Assembly (NCBI GenBank): GCA_949825065.1
Contig: OX463862.1
Location: 14,379,592-14,443,591, forward strand
Length of the DNA: 64,000 nt
Source of the DNA: Odontocerum albicorne
Lineage: Eukaryota; Arthropoda; Insecta; Trichoptera; Odontoceridae
Reading direction: 5' to 3'
The notes beneath the pieces were generated by a model. The model was not told the DNA's origin. It did no database searches and was given only the letters and a program-made list of their open reading frames with translations. The position numbers and the translations under genes are program-made. Shown here in pieces: positions 31,340-42,448 of this stretch (position 1 is the stretch's first letter; each line of letters opens with the position of its first letter).

Positions 31340-31745
31340 TTCTAGAAGCTTCTTCTTCATCTTATTTTAGGCCTGTTGGCCTGTTATGGTCCTGCATCAT
31401 TGTTTACCTCTTGCGACGTCGACGTCTTTCCATCTTTTGGGAGGTCTGCTTGCTTGGGGGATACTGCCCTTGGTCATTCTTACGGCTCTTGGTTCCACCA
31501 TTCTAGATATGTGTTCGTTCCTGAACCTTCTTCTCTGTCGTCCTCATCTGACAATATCTTCAACTTCGCACGTCCTTCGGATTTCTGTGTTACGTACTCT
31601 ATCACGAAGGATTTTGCCAGCGATACTCCTGAGTACCTTCATTTCGCTGGTTCGAAGGAGATTTTTGGTTCTGACAGTGTCGGCTCTGGACTCTATGCTG
31701 TATGTCATTATGGGGCGTATTCTAGAAACACTAAGTTTATATGTA
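31340..31745 (-). pseudogene. LINE reverse transcriptase C-terminal fragment
   Basis: Minus strand: LEYAPIMTYSIESRADTVRT, KNLLRTSEMKVLRSIAGKIL, RDRVRNTEIRRTCEVEDIVR, WGRQRRRFRNEHISRMVEPR, ASRPPKRWKDVDVARGKQ then a stop. This is a common arthropod LINE tail (E.K.LR...G...RDR.RN..IR..C.V.D...W...R). Frame is largely intact over about 120 codons. The plus-strand frames here are shadows. Confidence 0.8.
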
Positions 31746-31937
31746 GCTAATAAATATAGCCGTGCAAGGAATCACCCTCTGTTCTACGTTTCAACTTACA
31801 GGACGAATATCATGGCTAAACACTCAGTCACGCGTGGTATAGAGATATTGAACCATCTGAATGACACTGTGGATATAGTCTCGACACCGCCTAGCAGTAT
31901 GAGAAGAATCCTGGCTGATGTTCTTCCTAACGAATAA
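31746..31937 (+). pseudogene. LINE C-terminal fragment (Jockey/R1-like)
   Basis: VANKYSRARNHPLFYVSTYR, TNIMAKHSVTRGIEILNHLN, DTVDIVSTPPSSMRRILADV, LPNE stop. The pattern RTN...S..RG...LN.L...DI..........R.L is that of LINE protein ends. It abuts the minus-strand fragment, so two LINE scraps lie tail against tail. Confidence 0.5.
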
Positions 31938-31939
31938 GC

Positions 31940-32450
31940 TAACTAGAAGCAGACCCTCTTTGTGTAACAGGAGAAATCCGTGCAAAGTGAATAAAAAAAA
32001 TGTGAAGAGGATGAATTACACAAGAGTTTCCTACGTGGCAATGCATGAATACCTGCTGGCAATCGTCCTCCAGGAAGATCTCCAAAGAGATTTATAAATA
32101 GCTGGAAGTCAACATTTATAGAGAGGCAGTCCTGATGGTGGCAGACCACAGGTTTAACTTAAGAAGAATTAAATTCTAAATAATACCACATCGTACCCAT
32201 ACATCACTCTAACTTATGTAAAAAAACGAACCCTTAAGATGTTGCTTGGATGTTTGCGTATTGAAAGCAATGTATTAATCAATTAACCCTGATTTCATTG
32301 TCCAACCTTAATACTAAATACTAAATTATAATCATATTTGATGACATTTGACAAAATATGGCTAATCTTTTTATAATGTATTGAGTATGTATTTTTCCCA
32401 TTTTGAACATAAAGGAATGTTTCAATTACAATAGTAATTGGCACGAATCT
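31940..32450. other. unassigned stretch
   Basis: No feature recognised. Confidence 0.3.
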
Positions 32451-32454
32451 ACTT

Positions 32455-32545
32455 TGATTCCTGTCTGGTTGGAAAAGATTTCCATATACCAATAAAATTG
32501 CCATTTTGATACTGCAGAATAAAGTCTTTAATAAATAAACCCATA
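32455..32545 (+). mobile_element. LINE-A-type tail scrap
   Basis: CCTGTCTGGTTGGAAAAGAT, TTCCATATACCAATAAAATT, then CAGAATAAAGTCTTTAATAA. Confidence 0.55.
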
Positions 32546-32549
32546 AAAT

Positions 32550-32900
32550 GTTCTTAAATAATTTAAAACCCTTTTCTTGATATTTTAAGGCATTACAACA
32601 GTAATGCTCCTTTAATAATAGTGCTTTGGGGTGAATTTAACAACCCCAAAACCATAATGATCACATCGTTTATTTTAAACAATTCTCTCATCATAAATCA
32701 TCATCATCACTCATAAAATTTGAACAAAAAAGAAACCTTAACACTAATTCGGTTCTCATTTTTAGTGAATAATATGTTTTATATACTTACCATCACGCCG
32801 TTCCCCTTTCGAGTTAAGCAGAGAGGTGAGAATGGCAAACTTTCCTATCGCGACATACTATAATTCGTTTGAACCAATCATAATTTCCTACGTTTTCTTG
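32550..32900. other. unassigned stretch
   Basis: No feature recognised. Confidence 0.3.
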
Positions 32901-32902
32901 TA

Positions 32903-33155
32903 CAGTACCCGGGGGTAAGTAATAGACATCGGACTTAAGAAAGAGACTGTCGGTCATAATCCGCTAACTTCGGTTTTGTAGAGCGTGGTATCTGTTATTC
33001 ATAAACGTTTTCCGTCGTGATTTGTCAGTCGTTGTCAAGCATTCTAGGGTGTTGTATGAATGACAGAGACGGCGATCTACAAAGCCGAAGCTAGCCGATT
33101 ATGGCCCACAGTATCTTTCTTAAGCCCGATGTGTATTACTTACCGAAGGGTACTA
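32903..33155. mobile_element. CAGTACCC-ended MITE, complete
   Basis: TA, then CAGTACCCGGGGGTAAGTAA at the left and TTACTTACCGAAGGGTACTA then TA at the right. Subterminal inverted repeat TAGACATCGGACTTAAGAAA / TTTCTTAAGCCCGATGTGTA and inner arms near CTTCGGTTTTGTAGA / TCTACAAAGCCGAAG. About 251 bp, no coding frame. Confidence 0.8.
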
Positions 33156-33464
33156 TAACACGTCTTTTTTATTTTTTTATTAAACAAAGTAAATTATTGT
33201 ACAAACATTTGTCAAGGCTATACCTATATACAAATTTATTACTTAACTAATCTTAATTATATGTTATAATTTATGAACTTACTTAATCTTATTTTCCTAC
33301 ATATCATTTTATTTTATTTAGTTAATCTTAATATATGAGATCTTAGAAATAATTAACACCTACATACTACTTATAACTAGATAACAATTATTACACTAAT
33401 TATTTAGCAAGTAACACGTCTTATACTCACATTTTTAATGTATATTTCTTTGTTAGTCTGTTTT

Positions 33465-33600
33465 TATTAATTTCTTCTATATACTCGTATATACAAACCA
33501 TCTCAGAGCGCTCTTCTTCATCTTCCTCAACACATCAGCCTTAAGTTCACATTCATCCCTAATCACTTCATTCCGTATTTTATCTAACATTATCACTCCA
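33465..33600 (-). pseudogene. LINE-D scrap
   Basis: Minus strand reads codons near KIRNEVIRDECELKADVLRK, MKKSALRWF. TACTCGTA occurs in its left part (33482). Confidence 0.6.
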
Positions 33601-33731
33601 AAGTGTAATACTCTTAAAGACCATATACAACCGATTACATTGTCTTTAAACCTCATCAGTGTTATATTATTTATATTCTAAATTCTATCTATCATAAATA
33701 ATATATTATTTATAATCCAGACATTAACCTT

Positions 33732-34154
33732 TACTGTCCATGCAGTAAGACTCTGGAATCAGTTACAAACCAATATAAGACTCGCTCCGTCCTTAGCATG
33801 CTTTAAGAAGCGACTGAAAAAAACTCTTAATTTCTAGTCAGTAAAATAACGTGTTTCATTCCTGATTTTTCTTTTCCTTCCCTCTCCACCATCCCTTCCT
33901 TTCCTTTTGATTGATGATATCTCACTTGATATGAAAAATAATGTTCGGGTAAATGTCCGTCTTTGTGGGGTTCGTGGGCATGTTCTCACATATATGTTTA
34001 TGGATTTCGTGGGGATGGATAGTCATTTGAATGATTTATGCGACCGCGTAACTTGCTTCATTTACTTTTGTCTGGTTGGTTGGAAGAAATTGCCGCCTGG
34101 CAATAAGCCCGCCGAGTTGTATTGCAATAAAAGTGTTAAATAAATAAATAAATA
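33732..34154 (+). mobile_element. LINE-A3, 5' truncated
   Basis: Starts FTVHAVRLWNQLQTNIRLAP, SLACFKKRLKKTLNF stop; TCTGGTTGGTTGGAAGAAAT, GCCGCCTGGCAATAAGCCCG; ends GTGTTAAATAAATAAATAA. Foldback F6 begins directly at its tail. Confidence 0.85.
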
Positions 34155-34378
34155 ACATTGTGGAGGTTTAAAGACGTTGTAATTTGTTTAGTCAAGCATT
34201 GTTTATTCCACTTTACATAACGGTATATAACCACTTTATGTAACGGTATAACTCTACTTTATGTAACGGTATAGCTCTACCAATTTCAAGGTTTTCACCT
34301 CATCATCAGGGGAGCACAAACAAGACTGACTTCAGTCTTGTTTGTGGGATAAACAGTGTTTGACAAAAGAAATTACAA
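34155..34378. mobile_element. foldback F6
   Basis: CATTGTGGAGGTTTAAAGAC, GTTTATTCCACTTTACATAA, with the GTAACGGTATA...ACTTTAT block expanded to three units, CTCATCATCAGGGGAGCACA, AACAAGACT, and a short right side GATAAACAGTGTTTGACAAA. Right arm truncated. Confidence 0.7.
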
Positions 34379-34424
34379 TATAAATAATATATAAATAAAT
34401 TGCCATAAATCTTCGTAATTTTAA

Positions 34425-34910
34425 TCTTATTACTTGAAAGAGATTGCCGTATAATAATAAATTGGCATTTATGTACTTTACAATACTGCCCTCATAAGCA
34501 AAGACACAGCTAATGGCAAAAGTTAAGTTTTGAGAAAACTGTACTTTTATGTTTTTCATTGCTGCTTAAAAATCTCGTGATTCATAAACAAAAAAGGCAG
34601 TAATATGTGATTCATAAGCAAAAATGCAGTAAACGCATAGGCACTTGCTGTCTTTTTGCTTATGAATCACATTTTACTGTTTTTTTGCTTAAAAAGAACC
34701 TGCATATTGTAAAATTAAAGAAGACATTATGTCGATTTTTGTATTGAAATAAATGGTTTTCTGTATTTTGTATGGATTATGGTTCAGAATTTGATATGGG
34801 ATATTGCTTCATACTTAGTTAAATTTCTGATTTTTTTCCCGTTAGTTGCGTTTTTTTGCTTATGAGGGCAGAATAGTGTCTAAGTAAATTAATAATTTTG
34901 ATTAAAAACC
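34425..34910 (+). mobile_element. LINE-A-type tail interrupted by a MITE
   Basis: Left: TTGAAAGAGATTGCCGTATA, ATAATAAATTGGCATTTATG, TACTTTACAATA. Right after the insert: AATAGTGTCTAAGTAAATTA. Together these give the tail ...GCAATA(A)AGTGTTAAATAAAT of LINE-A with AATA duplicated. Confidence 0.6.
34486..34871. mobile_element. CTGCCCTC-ended MITE
   Basis: Inverted ends CTGCCCTCATAAGCAAAGAC and (right, complemented) CTGCCCTCATAAGCAAAAAA, 386 bp, bordered by AATA on both sides. Inner blocks GTGATTCATAA(G/A)CAAAAA occur in both orientations near 34578-34610 and 34650-34690. No coding frame. Confidence 0.75.
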
Positions 34911-34914
34911 GTCA

Positions 34915-35490
34915 ATAATGCGTATATCTTAAGATCCTTGAAAACTTCTCGGTTACCCTTTAGATTTATCTGCGTGATAGTGTATATGAATCCTTGATAA
35001 CGATCGCGTGGTTAAGACAAAGCCACGCGGAAAGGGTCATTTAAAAAGAACCCCCAATTGTAAATCAACTTTATGGTGGATTCCGCCCTGCCCCGGGCGC
35101 TCAGTGATGGCCCCTCATATTACTTTTGATCGCATACACCACCACTGTACTTTCAAACTTACAAGTTTCGCTAATTTCTTAACATCAAGATATTTTTATA
35201 TATAAAACCTTCTTTACAGAATCACCCTCAAGGGTTTTTTTGTATATTTAAGTTTTACAATATTTCTTTATTGACACTTCATTGTATAACAATCTTGCGA
35301 AGTTATGACCGAGTGGCAATCTCTTCATAACAAAACAAAAGTAAATAAAGGATATACGAATTATTCAAGAGCATGAAAAGTATTTATTGAAATAAGAAGT
35401 GATAATTATATAAGTAAGGGAGACTGGAGTGTTGGAGTAATAGACCCATTAGTTTTCTAAGTGTAGTAAATAAACTGTACAGAAAAATTG
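34915..35490. other. mostly unassigned
   Basis: A short hairpin CGCGTGG...CCACGCG at 35005-35031. 35300-35345 faintly resembles the inverted SINE-A tail (GAGTGGCAATCTCTTC). Nothing else. Confidence 0.3.
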
Positions 35491-35494
35491 TGAT

Positions 35495-35690
35495 AGAATG
35501 AGGGAAAAGAAAGACTGAAAATGTAAGTTGAAGGTAAAGGAACGCCAATGAAAATATGGTAAAATCAAGTAAGCGATATTTAAAAATAAGTAAATTTAGA
35601 AAGTCAGAGATATCGTTTGAGTTGTATGAAAGCGTAAAGGATGTATGTTGAGATTGAAAAGACAGGGAAATGACATGAAGGTATGTATGT
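35495..35690 (+). pseudogene. LINE-D scrap
   Basis: Codons: RGTPMKIW stop NQVSDI, NLESQRYRLSCMKA, RMYVEIEKTGK. Compare RGRPRKTWLDQVNDI...RNRRSCMKR. Opposite-strand frames of 128 and 70 codons are shadows. Confidence 0.55.
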
Positions 35691-35699
35691 AGGTATGTA

Positions 35700-36480
35700 T
35701 CGATGACTAGAAAAAAGAAAGAGAGATTGGAAAAAGGATAATGCAATACCAGGAAAACGCGCTTTGTCAATGAAGAAATACGTAATGGTTTTTAATTCGT
35801 TTTGGAAGCATGTCAACGATTGTGTGAGTCTTATATTAGCTGGCAGATGGTTCCAGAGGCATGCACAGTAAAATACAATGTGAAAAATATTAAATATTTT
35901 ATTTCCTATAATTATTCGACGTTTTTTCTATTAATTGTATGAGTTAAACTACGTTATACGACGTTCGTGGTCTATGTGGTATGACATTTGGGTTAAATTT
36001 CAATTTGTACCCAAAAGAATATTAAAACAATGGGTCTTACTTTAATAAAAGAATTCATTACCTAGTAATAGTCGCACACACCAAGTACGTGTTGTTATCT
36101 AAATTCGATAATGTTACCAACATGTATTGTATGATGACGAAACGCGAAAGAAGAAATGAGAGAGTTTTGTAGAATATGTGGAAAAATAATCTATGATAGA
36201 AAAAGGACTGAAAATGTCAGCAAAGAATGCGGATTGAAAGAAATATGTGTTGTGTTCAAGATGAAAGTGGAAGCAATAAGATTTTATTTTATATTAATTA
36301 TATTATAGATATAACAAGAAATAATAAAAAATTCGAAACCCTAAATTTATTGTTATATAATAGGAAGAATTTTACTCATGTTTCCATATAAAGGGACTCA
36401 ATTATATATACAGAGTTTATTAAGAAGCTCAATCCTCAATTTATCCAACGAGATATGGAAAATATCAACAACAGAAAATT
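35700..36480. other. unassigned stretch
   Basis: A purine-rich part at 36120-36290 looks like decayed LINE sequence but could not be aligned by eye. Confidence 0.3.
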
Positions 36481-36484
36481 CATT

Positions 36485-36800
36485 TAACAAGGTCATTCCG
36501 CGTGCGGGTGGTGATGCTCTTGATAGCTCAGTTTGTCAATGCGACACCAAAAACAATCGTAATCCACGATGGAGTAAATAGTGGTCCGGTACATTAAACA
36601 AAGGAGTGCGAATCAACAAGTTTACTATTTTTCCCGTTAGCAATTTGTATACTCGTATGTGTAAACAGGTGCGTAGATCTAATCTAACGCTAAAGAGGTA
36701 TATCCAAGCATCCCCATTAAAATATGGGATAAAGCCATGGGTAAAATTCATACTCTTTGTGATAAATGTGTCACAGAAGTCTTTTTTGGACTCGTTCAAC
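36485..36800 (-). pseudogene. LINE C-terminal remnant (CR1/Jockey-like)
   Basis: Minus strand: NGDAWIYLFSVRLDLRTCLH, IRVYKLLTGKIVNLLIRTPL, FNVPDHYLLHRGLRLFLVSH. The stretch LYKLL.GKI....L....FNVP...R is typical of LINE proteins after the RT domain. Related to 235-534 and 2041-2215. Confidence 0.65.
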
Positions 36801-36829
36801 TATCAGGGACTTGTGGATTCATTTTCTTG

Positions 36830-37320
36830 AAATGTTATTGTATATTTTGAAAAAAAACTATCTTTGGGTTGTTCCTAACTACTGGACCTTCCAATTCCTC
36901 CCTGGCCACGGAAGTGTCAACAGCAAACTTTTTATCATTTCTTTTAATCCCTTTGCCCTGTTATAACTTATTTTGTGGGACTGCGAGGAAAGTTGAATCT
37001 CTCAAATTAGGGAGAAGCTCCATGTAGCTATAGATTGAACTACATTCCATCCGATTGTCTAATTTTACATTGTGGCGCAAATATAAACACCATATATGTA
37101 TATTTCATTTATTACTATGTTTTTTTATTAATTTGCCTGTGTCCATGGTTTCTTACCTTCTGTCATTGTCACGAGTAACATTTTAACACTCCGATGTGAC
37201 GCCAGCAGAAGAAAGACTCTCGCACCCCCGAGGACAATTCTTTCATCATATGACAATCCAATTTTCTTACGAGCGTACGATCGCACTGTAAGGACACCTA
37301 ATTTATTCCTATAAACAGTG
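36830..37320. other. unassigned stretch
   Basis: No gene. 37190-37300 weakly matches 1210-1310. Confidence 0.3.
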
Positions 37321-37325
37321 TGGGT

Positions 37326-37425
37326 GGAGGGACAACTTTATGTCCGTGTTAAAAAACAGGAGGGACAACTTCCGTCGGTGGACAGGAGGGACAACTTCAT
37401 GTCCTTGTTAAAAAAAGAATTTTAT
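37326..37425 (+). repeat. short GGAGGGACAACTT repeat
   Basis: Three copies of GAGGGACAACTTYNTGTCCR, two followed by TGTTAAAAAA. Confidence 0.7.
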
Positions 37426-37636
37426 CCGTAAATATTATTTAAATTTTTATTTGTTTGTACAAAATACATGAACAATATTCAAATAAAAATAAAATTGAGA
37501 TCAAAGGAAAAAGGAAAGTATGGTCGAAAGGAAAATCGAGGAATGAAACGTTACAGTATCATCTGGGTATAAAATAGTTACGGCCTTGTAGAAAATACTC
37601 ACACGTGTCTAATACGTGTACTACTGTTGTTGCCTT

Positions 37637-38195
37637 TTTATTTATTTATTTAACACGTTTATTGCAAATACAATCTGGCGGGTTTATTGCCAGGAGGCAA
37701 TCTCTTCCAACCAACCAGACAAAAGTAAATGAAGCAAGTTACGTGGTCACATAAATCATTCAAATAACTATCCATCCCCACGAAATCCATAAAAATATAC
37801 GTGAGCATATGCCCACGAACCCCACAAAGACGGACAATCATCCGAGCATTCCCTTTCATATAAAGTGAGATATCATCAATCAAAAGGAAAGGAAGGGATG
37901 GTGGAGAGGAAAGGTAAAGAAAAATCTGGAATGAAACACGTTATTTTACTGACTAGAAATTAAGTGTTTTTTCAGTCACTTCTTAAAGCATGCCAATGAC
38001 GGAGCGAGTCTTATATTGGTTTGTAACTGATTCCAGAGTCTCACTGCATGGGCAGTAAAGGACGACGTAAAGAAAGAGGAGCGGTGAACTGGAAAGGCCA
38101 ATAAACAATCTCTGTTTGAGCGTAGCGCTAATCCATGATTGGAAAGACGCTGAAATTTTTTTACGTGGGGTAATGTTGCCAACACGTTGAATGAT
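37637..38195 (-). mobile_element. LINE-A4, 5' truncated
   Basis: Minus strand: LATLPHVKKFQRLSNHGLAL, RSNRDCLLAFPVHRSSFFTS, SFTAHAVRLWNQLQTNIRLA, PSLACFKK; then the UTR with GTCTGGTTGGTTGGAAGAGA, TTGCCTCCTGGCAATAAACC and an (AAAT)n end. Confidence 0.85.
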
Positions 38196-38509
38196 GAACC
38201 ACGAACTCCGTGCCTACTACAAAGGCTCTAAACCCAAAGGTTCAATTACTGGAACCGAAGACAAAATTGTCTCCCAGACACGCTCTTCAATATATTCGAA
38301 GTACCGATTCAGATATCTTGAAGGGTATCTATCATACGAAAGAGGAAGGAGTTATTATTTTGCTTTAAAAGAGTTACCTATCATTATATAAAAAAATCTT
38401 TTTGACTTCGTCCGCAAGTATATTTTTTAATACCTGTTTTAAATTATTCATTTTTCATTAAGAGAGCCAGCATATTTAAATGCCCAGTTTTAGAAGATCA
38501 CCATCTCGG

Positions 38510-38580
38510 CTGAGGTGATGTACTCTCTACAAGCAGGTGCCCGGTTCGAAATTGCCTAGGGCACAATACTTGTATATAAT
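38510..38580 (+). mobile_element. tRNA-like head fragment
   Basis: TCTCGGCTGAGGTGATGTAC and GGTGCCCGGTTCGAAATTGC (box B-like). Bases 6905-6960 (GACCAGGTTCGAGATCTGCC) are similar. Probably an old SINE head; no real tRNA fold. Confidence 0.3.
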
Positions 38581-38589
38581 TATAACGCG

Positions 38590-39555
38590 AAACAACCTGT
38601 TGGACCCAGAATGAGCCGTATTATTATAAAACATATTATATATAGAGGAGAAAAAATATCTATGGTGATTTATTCCGAAATGCGATTCCATAAAGATACG
38701 ACGAAACTTGTTTATGGAAAATATTGAAATATTTTTTTAAATAGGGATGTCAACGGAAGAATTGAGATTTGGTGAACGGTATTATATTTTTTTTCCTCAA
38801 TATTTTCTAAAAAGTTTTGTTATTTTACAATTTTACTTTACTTTTATAAGACTATACTTTACTTTTATAAGATATTTAGGTTAAACACCATTTAAAAACA
38901 TGTATTAAAATGGCTGGCAAAAAAAACAGAGCAGATTTAGTAAGATAAGAGGTTAACACAAGAAAAAAATTCAAACGAATCAAAATTATGCAATGAACAA
39001 GTATTTTATATATATTTACCTTCTCCTTGATTTCTAAGGATTTACAATTGTTTTTTTTTTATTTCTATAATGCTAATTGTAAATATAATTTTTTTAATTT
39101 TACTATGTTAGGTTATTTATAACGAACGATTGTTCAGATTAAACAAAAGTCCAGTGGCAGGAGACAATATGGCTGCCGTGTCTACTAGTGATGGGGGCTC
39201 GTTACTAGTGATGTGATACGTAATAATTTTTTATGTAAAGTGAGTATTAAAGGATTTAATTTATCTTCTTTTTTAAGCATGATTTTTATTCTTATAAAAG
39301 CTCTATATATATTGTCCTTAATTTTATTTTGTTTGAAACTAACCTGCCTTAAGTTGGTCATACGTTAAGTAAGGCAGAGGATTACTTTATATTATATATT
39401 TTATCATAACAATTAAAAAACGTAAATAAATAAACTAAAATAAATATATACAGTATAAAACAATGCATTAACCGTTTTGTCGAAATAATTAACTCTCTTT
39501 ACTAAGAAAGCTCCGTATGCTGTATTTAAAAACATCTAAAATGTTAGTTAAAAGG
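38590..39555. other. unassigned A+T-rich DNA
   Basis: A 23-base duplication (ACTTTACTTTTATAAGA twice, 38830-38880). No other feature. Confidence 0.35.
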
Positions 39556-39558
39556 TTA

Positions 39559-40121
39559 TAAAGGGTCTTTCAAATGGAGTGGTTTTTTTTTATTCAATTT
39601 TTTTTAATTCTTGAATAAAACATGCAATTTGCTTTGATTTCAAAAAAACTTTTTATTGGTCATTAAATTATAATGTATGACATTTAAACACAAAAAAAAA
39701 ATATCCGCCAAATGTCCACCTCTTGCTGCTCCACAGATGTTTACTCTTTTGTCAAAATTTTCGATAACATTCTGGCATAATTGCGGTTCTAACTCAGCAA
39801 TAACGCGAATAATTTCGTCCTTCAGCTCAGGAATTGATCGGGGGTCATTCTTATAAACCTGACTTTTCACGTAACTACAGAGAAAATAGTCCAATAGTGT
39901 CAGATCACATGATCTTGGTGGGCAATTAACATCACCGTTTCCGGAGATTACAACACATAAAATAATTTAACAATTTGAAAGCGTTGTATTGTATACGACT
40001 CCATTTTTATAAATGTCATTCATTATACTTTTAAAATGTCACAAGACCCAGGCAAGCTCGCGATACCATCTGTGTTTTAATCCAAGAATTAAAAAAACCG
40101 CTCAATTTGAAAGACCCTTTA
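39559..40121 (-). mobile_element. internally deleted Tc1/mariner-superfamily element
   Basis: Ends TAAAGGGTCTTTCAAATGGA and TCAATTTGAAAGACCCTTTA. The minus frame reads PPRSCDLTLLDYFLCSYVKS, QVYKNDPRSIPELKDEIIRV, IAELEPQLCQNVIENFDKRV, CGAARGGHLADIFFLCLNVI. The best preserved C-terminus of the four copies, 84 codons without a stop. Same deletion as the others. Confidence 0.88.
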
Positions 40122-40124
40122 TTA

Positions 40125-40400
40125 AAAAAGGACAGCCTTCGAAACAAAGGAAAAGCTCTTGGCACGTTATTTCAACTTACTTCAATTTACATTACATTTT
40201 TGTATCTCAAATAGTTGTCATGAACAGAATACCATATAGTTTCCAGCATTGAATTAGATGTTGCTCTTGTCAAAAATCTGAAGAAATGAAAAAGACTCAA
40301 ACTTTTCTTTTCGTGCCTTAGAAAATACTAATTCAAAATGCCTACAAGAAACATTGTATTACAAAACAATACCAAGGTTTTTACCTCGCGACTATACTCG
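40125..40400. other. unassigned stretch
   Basis: No feature recognised. Confidence 0.3.
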
Positions 40401-40402
40401 AC

Positions 40403-40655
40403 ACTCCCACTATCCTCCAATTACACTTCACTCCCACTATCCTGCAATGATATCTCACTCCCACTATTCTGCAATGATACCTCACTCCCACTATCCTCCA
40501 ATGATACCTCACTCCCACTATCCTGCAATGATATCTCACTCCCACTATTCTGCAATGATACCTCACTCCCACTATCCTCCAATGATACCTCACTCCCACT
40601 ATCCTGCAATGATACCTCACTCCCACTATCCTGCAATGATACCTCACTCCCACTT
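40403..40655 (+). repeat. 27-bp array with three-unit higher order
   Basis: Units CTCCCACTATCCTCCAATGA + TACCTCA (a), with GCAATGATATCTCA (b) and ATTCTGCAATGATACC (c). Order a b c a b c a then two b-like units with TACC, about 9.4 copies. Both strands stay open (27 is divisible by three); the peptide frames are artefacts. Confidence 0.92.
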
Positions 40656-40659
40656 TGTT

Positions 40660-41050
40660 TTTTTTAGAAATATTTTTCGCTTTTTTATAAGAGTAAAATA
40701 TATGAATTGAAAACATCAAGTTGTGATTGAAAAAAATATTTGTTATGCAAAAAGTAATTTATAATTTAGGTCATACTCAAACGCAAAATGGTACCAAACT
40801 CTGCAGATCTATTAGAATAAATCCCCCTTTTGACAAAGTATTCTGCCTTCTCATTTGACACGGTGATAATTTAAGTACATATAACATATTACATTGAACA
40901 GTCTATATTTTTATGATTATAATATTATAACAATCTACTAATTTAACTTTATTGATTCTAACAACTGTAAGTGACCTACTAAAAAGTCCCACCAAACTCA
41001 ATAGGTAACGATATTTATACTTATAAATTATATTATTAAATATAAACTAA
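40660..41050. other. unassigned stretch
   Basis: No feature recognised. Confidence 0.3.
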
Positions 41051-41053
41051 CTT

Positions 41054-41180
41054 GGAGATGGTATGCGCTCCGTAAGGCCGATTATCACTGACGACCACCA
41101 AATCAAAACTTTGATAGAAAATAATACGACACGAGAGATTGCTGAGGTATTGAAAATATTGAGAACAATTAAATTTTAAT
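41054..41180 (+). pseudogene. mariner-like transposase HTH fragment
   Basis: MRSVRPITDDHQIKTLIENN, TTREIAEVLKI. Compare the mariner linker D...IK.LIE.D...T.REIA..L.IS...V. About 40 codons, then stops. No ends found. Confidence 0.35.
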
Positions 41181-41404
41181 TTAAGCCAAAACAAGAAATT
41201 ACTTTCCGGACAAACCATTTTAACATATTTTAATGAATAACCAATTGATGTTTTCGATTCGTTCATTATACCCTGATAAAAAGGTGAAAAGTATACGGAA
41301 TAAAACTTTTGTAACAAGATAAATGGCTGTAAGTGGGATGATATTGTTAATAAAAGTAATATATCGAAAGCCCTGATTAGTTTTCCGACACGGGTGCTGC
41401 AGGT

Positions 41405-41500
41405 AAGATTTATGTTGGTAGTTGGGAGAGATTACCACATAACAATAAAGCCGCCAGATTATACTATACTCGTACAATAACGATTTGCAATAACTGAACT
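41405..41500 (+). mobile_element. SINE-A/LINE-A tail scrap
   Basis: GGTAGTTGGGAGAGATTACC, ACATAACAATAAAGCCGCCA, GATTATACTATACTCGTACA. Contains a TACTCGTA. Confidence 0.55.
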
Positions 41501-42230
41501 ATATACTACAATTGTGTGACATTATATGATACAATCAATTTTATATTTTTTAAATTTATTTTTATATACACGTATTCTGTTTTCTTGCAATGTACGAAGT
41601 ACTCACTACATGTTTTTTTTAAATAATTGTTGTAAGGTTTATAATATAGTATCATTTGTTAATAAATAAAAATGAAACATTTCGACATGACCTCTTTTTA
41701 CAATTTCGGCGTAAAATATAATTAGTTTGTTCAATATTTTTCACATATTTTGACAACCCTGTCTCATCTTTCAGAGGTAACCCATAGAGGAGGTCCGACA
41801 AAACATCGCATTTGATCATTTCTATGATATAATTAGGGTTGTGCCCTAAAACAGGGTTGTTAGAACTGATAATTTGCATATATAAATACTAAACTTCCAG
41901 CCACCGTCAAATGTCAAACAGGCAATCAATTTTATCGATAGTCCGAGGATCTAAGGAGGATTTTCTTTGAAATCAGTTAAAATAATAAATGTTCGGATGG
42001 TTTTATATTTTTATGAGTGATAATAAGAAAATTATTATTATTATAGACAGGCAGCACAAATGTTGTGAATATTTATAATAAGTTTAAGTGTCATATAGTA
42101 TGTTCATGAAAAGACAGCAAGTGAAAAGACAGCAAGTGAAAAGCCAAAAGAAAAGTCATTGAAACAATAAGCAAAGGAAACTTACCAGCACTAATAAAGC
42201 ACTTCTGGGTATGTGTAAAGGAACTAATTG
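41500..42230. other. unassigned stretch
   Basis: A minus-strand frame of 75 codons (41652-41879) is unrecognised. Otherwise nothing. Confidence 0.3.
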
Positions 42231-42234
42231 TGCC

Positions 42235-42305
42235 GTGATCTAACGGTTAGCATTCACGCTAATCAAGGTGCCCGAGGTTCGATTCCTGGCGGATTCACTT
42301 CTGGA
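42235..42305 (+). mobile_element. tRNA-like head
   Basis: GTGATCTAACGGTTAGCATT (box A-like) and GAGGTTCGATTCCTGG (box B-like), 30-odd bases apart. The ends do not form an acceptor stem, so a SINE head rather than a tRNA gene. Confidence 0.4.
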
Positions 42306-42315
42306 CTGGATATAC

Positions 42316-42448
42316 TCTTGAGGTGCATAGCCGCGCGGTAACGCACTGAACTTCGGTCCAGTTCAAACCCGTGTTATGCTACTCTCCTCGAATGACACAG
42401 GCATTGGTATTCGAGGGTGTAAGGATACCTATGATTTCAGTCAAATCT
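42316..42448 (+). mobile_element. SINE-B head
   Basis: GAGGTGCATAGCCGCGCGGT, AGTTCAAACCCGTGTTATGC, CTCCTCGAATGACACAGGCA, GGATACCTATGATTTCAGTC. Ends where LINE-A5 begins. Confidence 0.65.

Noticed and set aside
31376..31937. Two plus-strand frames of 124 and 183 codons
   Set aside because: Their first parts lie opposite a clear minus-strand LINE frame; the end of the longer one is a separate LINE tail on the plus strand.
42235..42305. Possible functional tRNA gene
   Set aside because: Box A and B spacing fits, but the ends do not pair into an acceptor stem and no clean anticodon arm forms. A SINE head explains it better. The same holds for the other tRNA-like heads.
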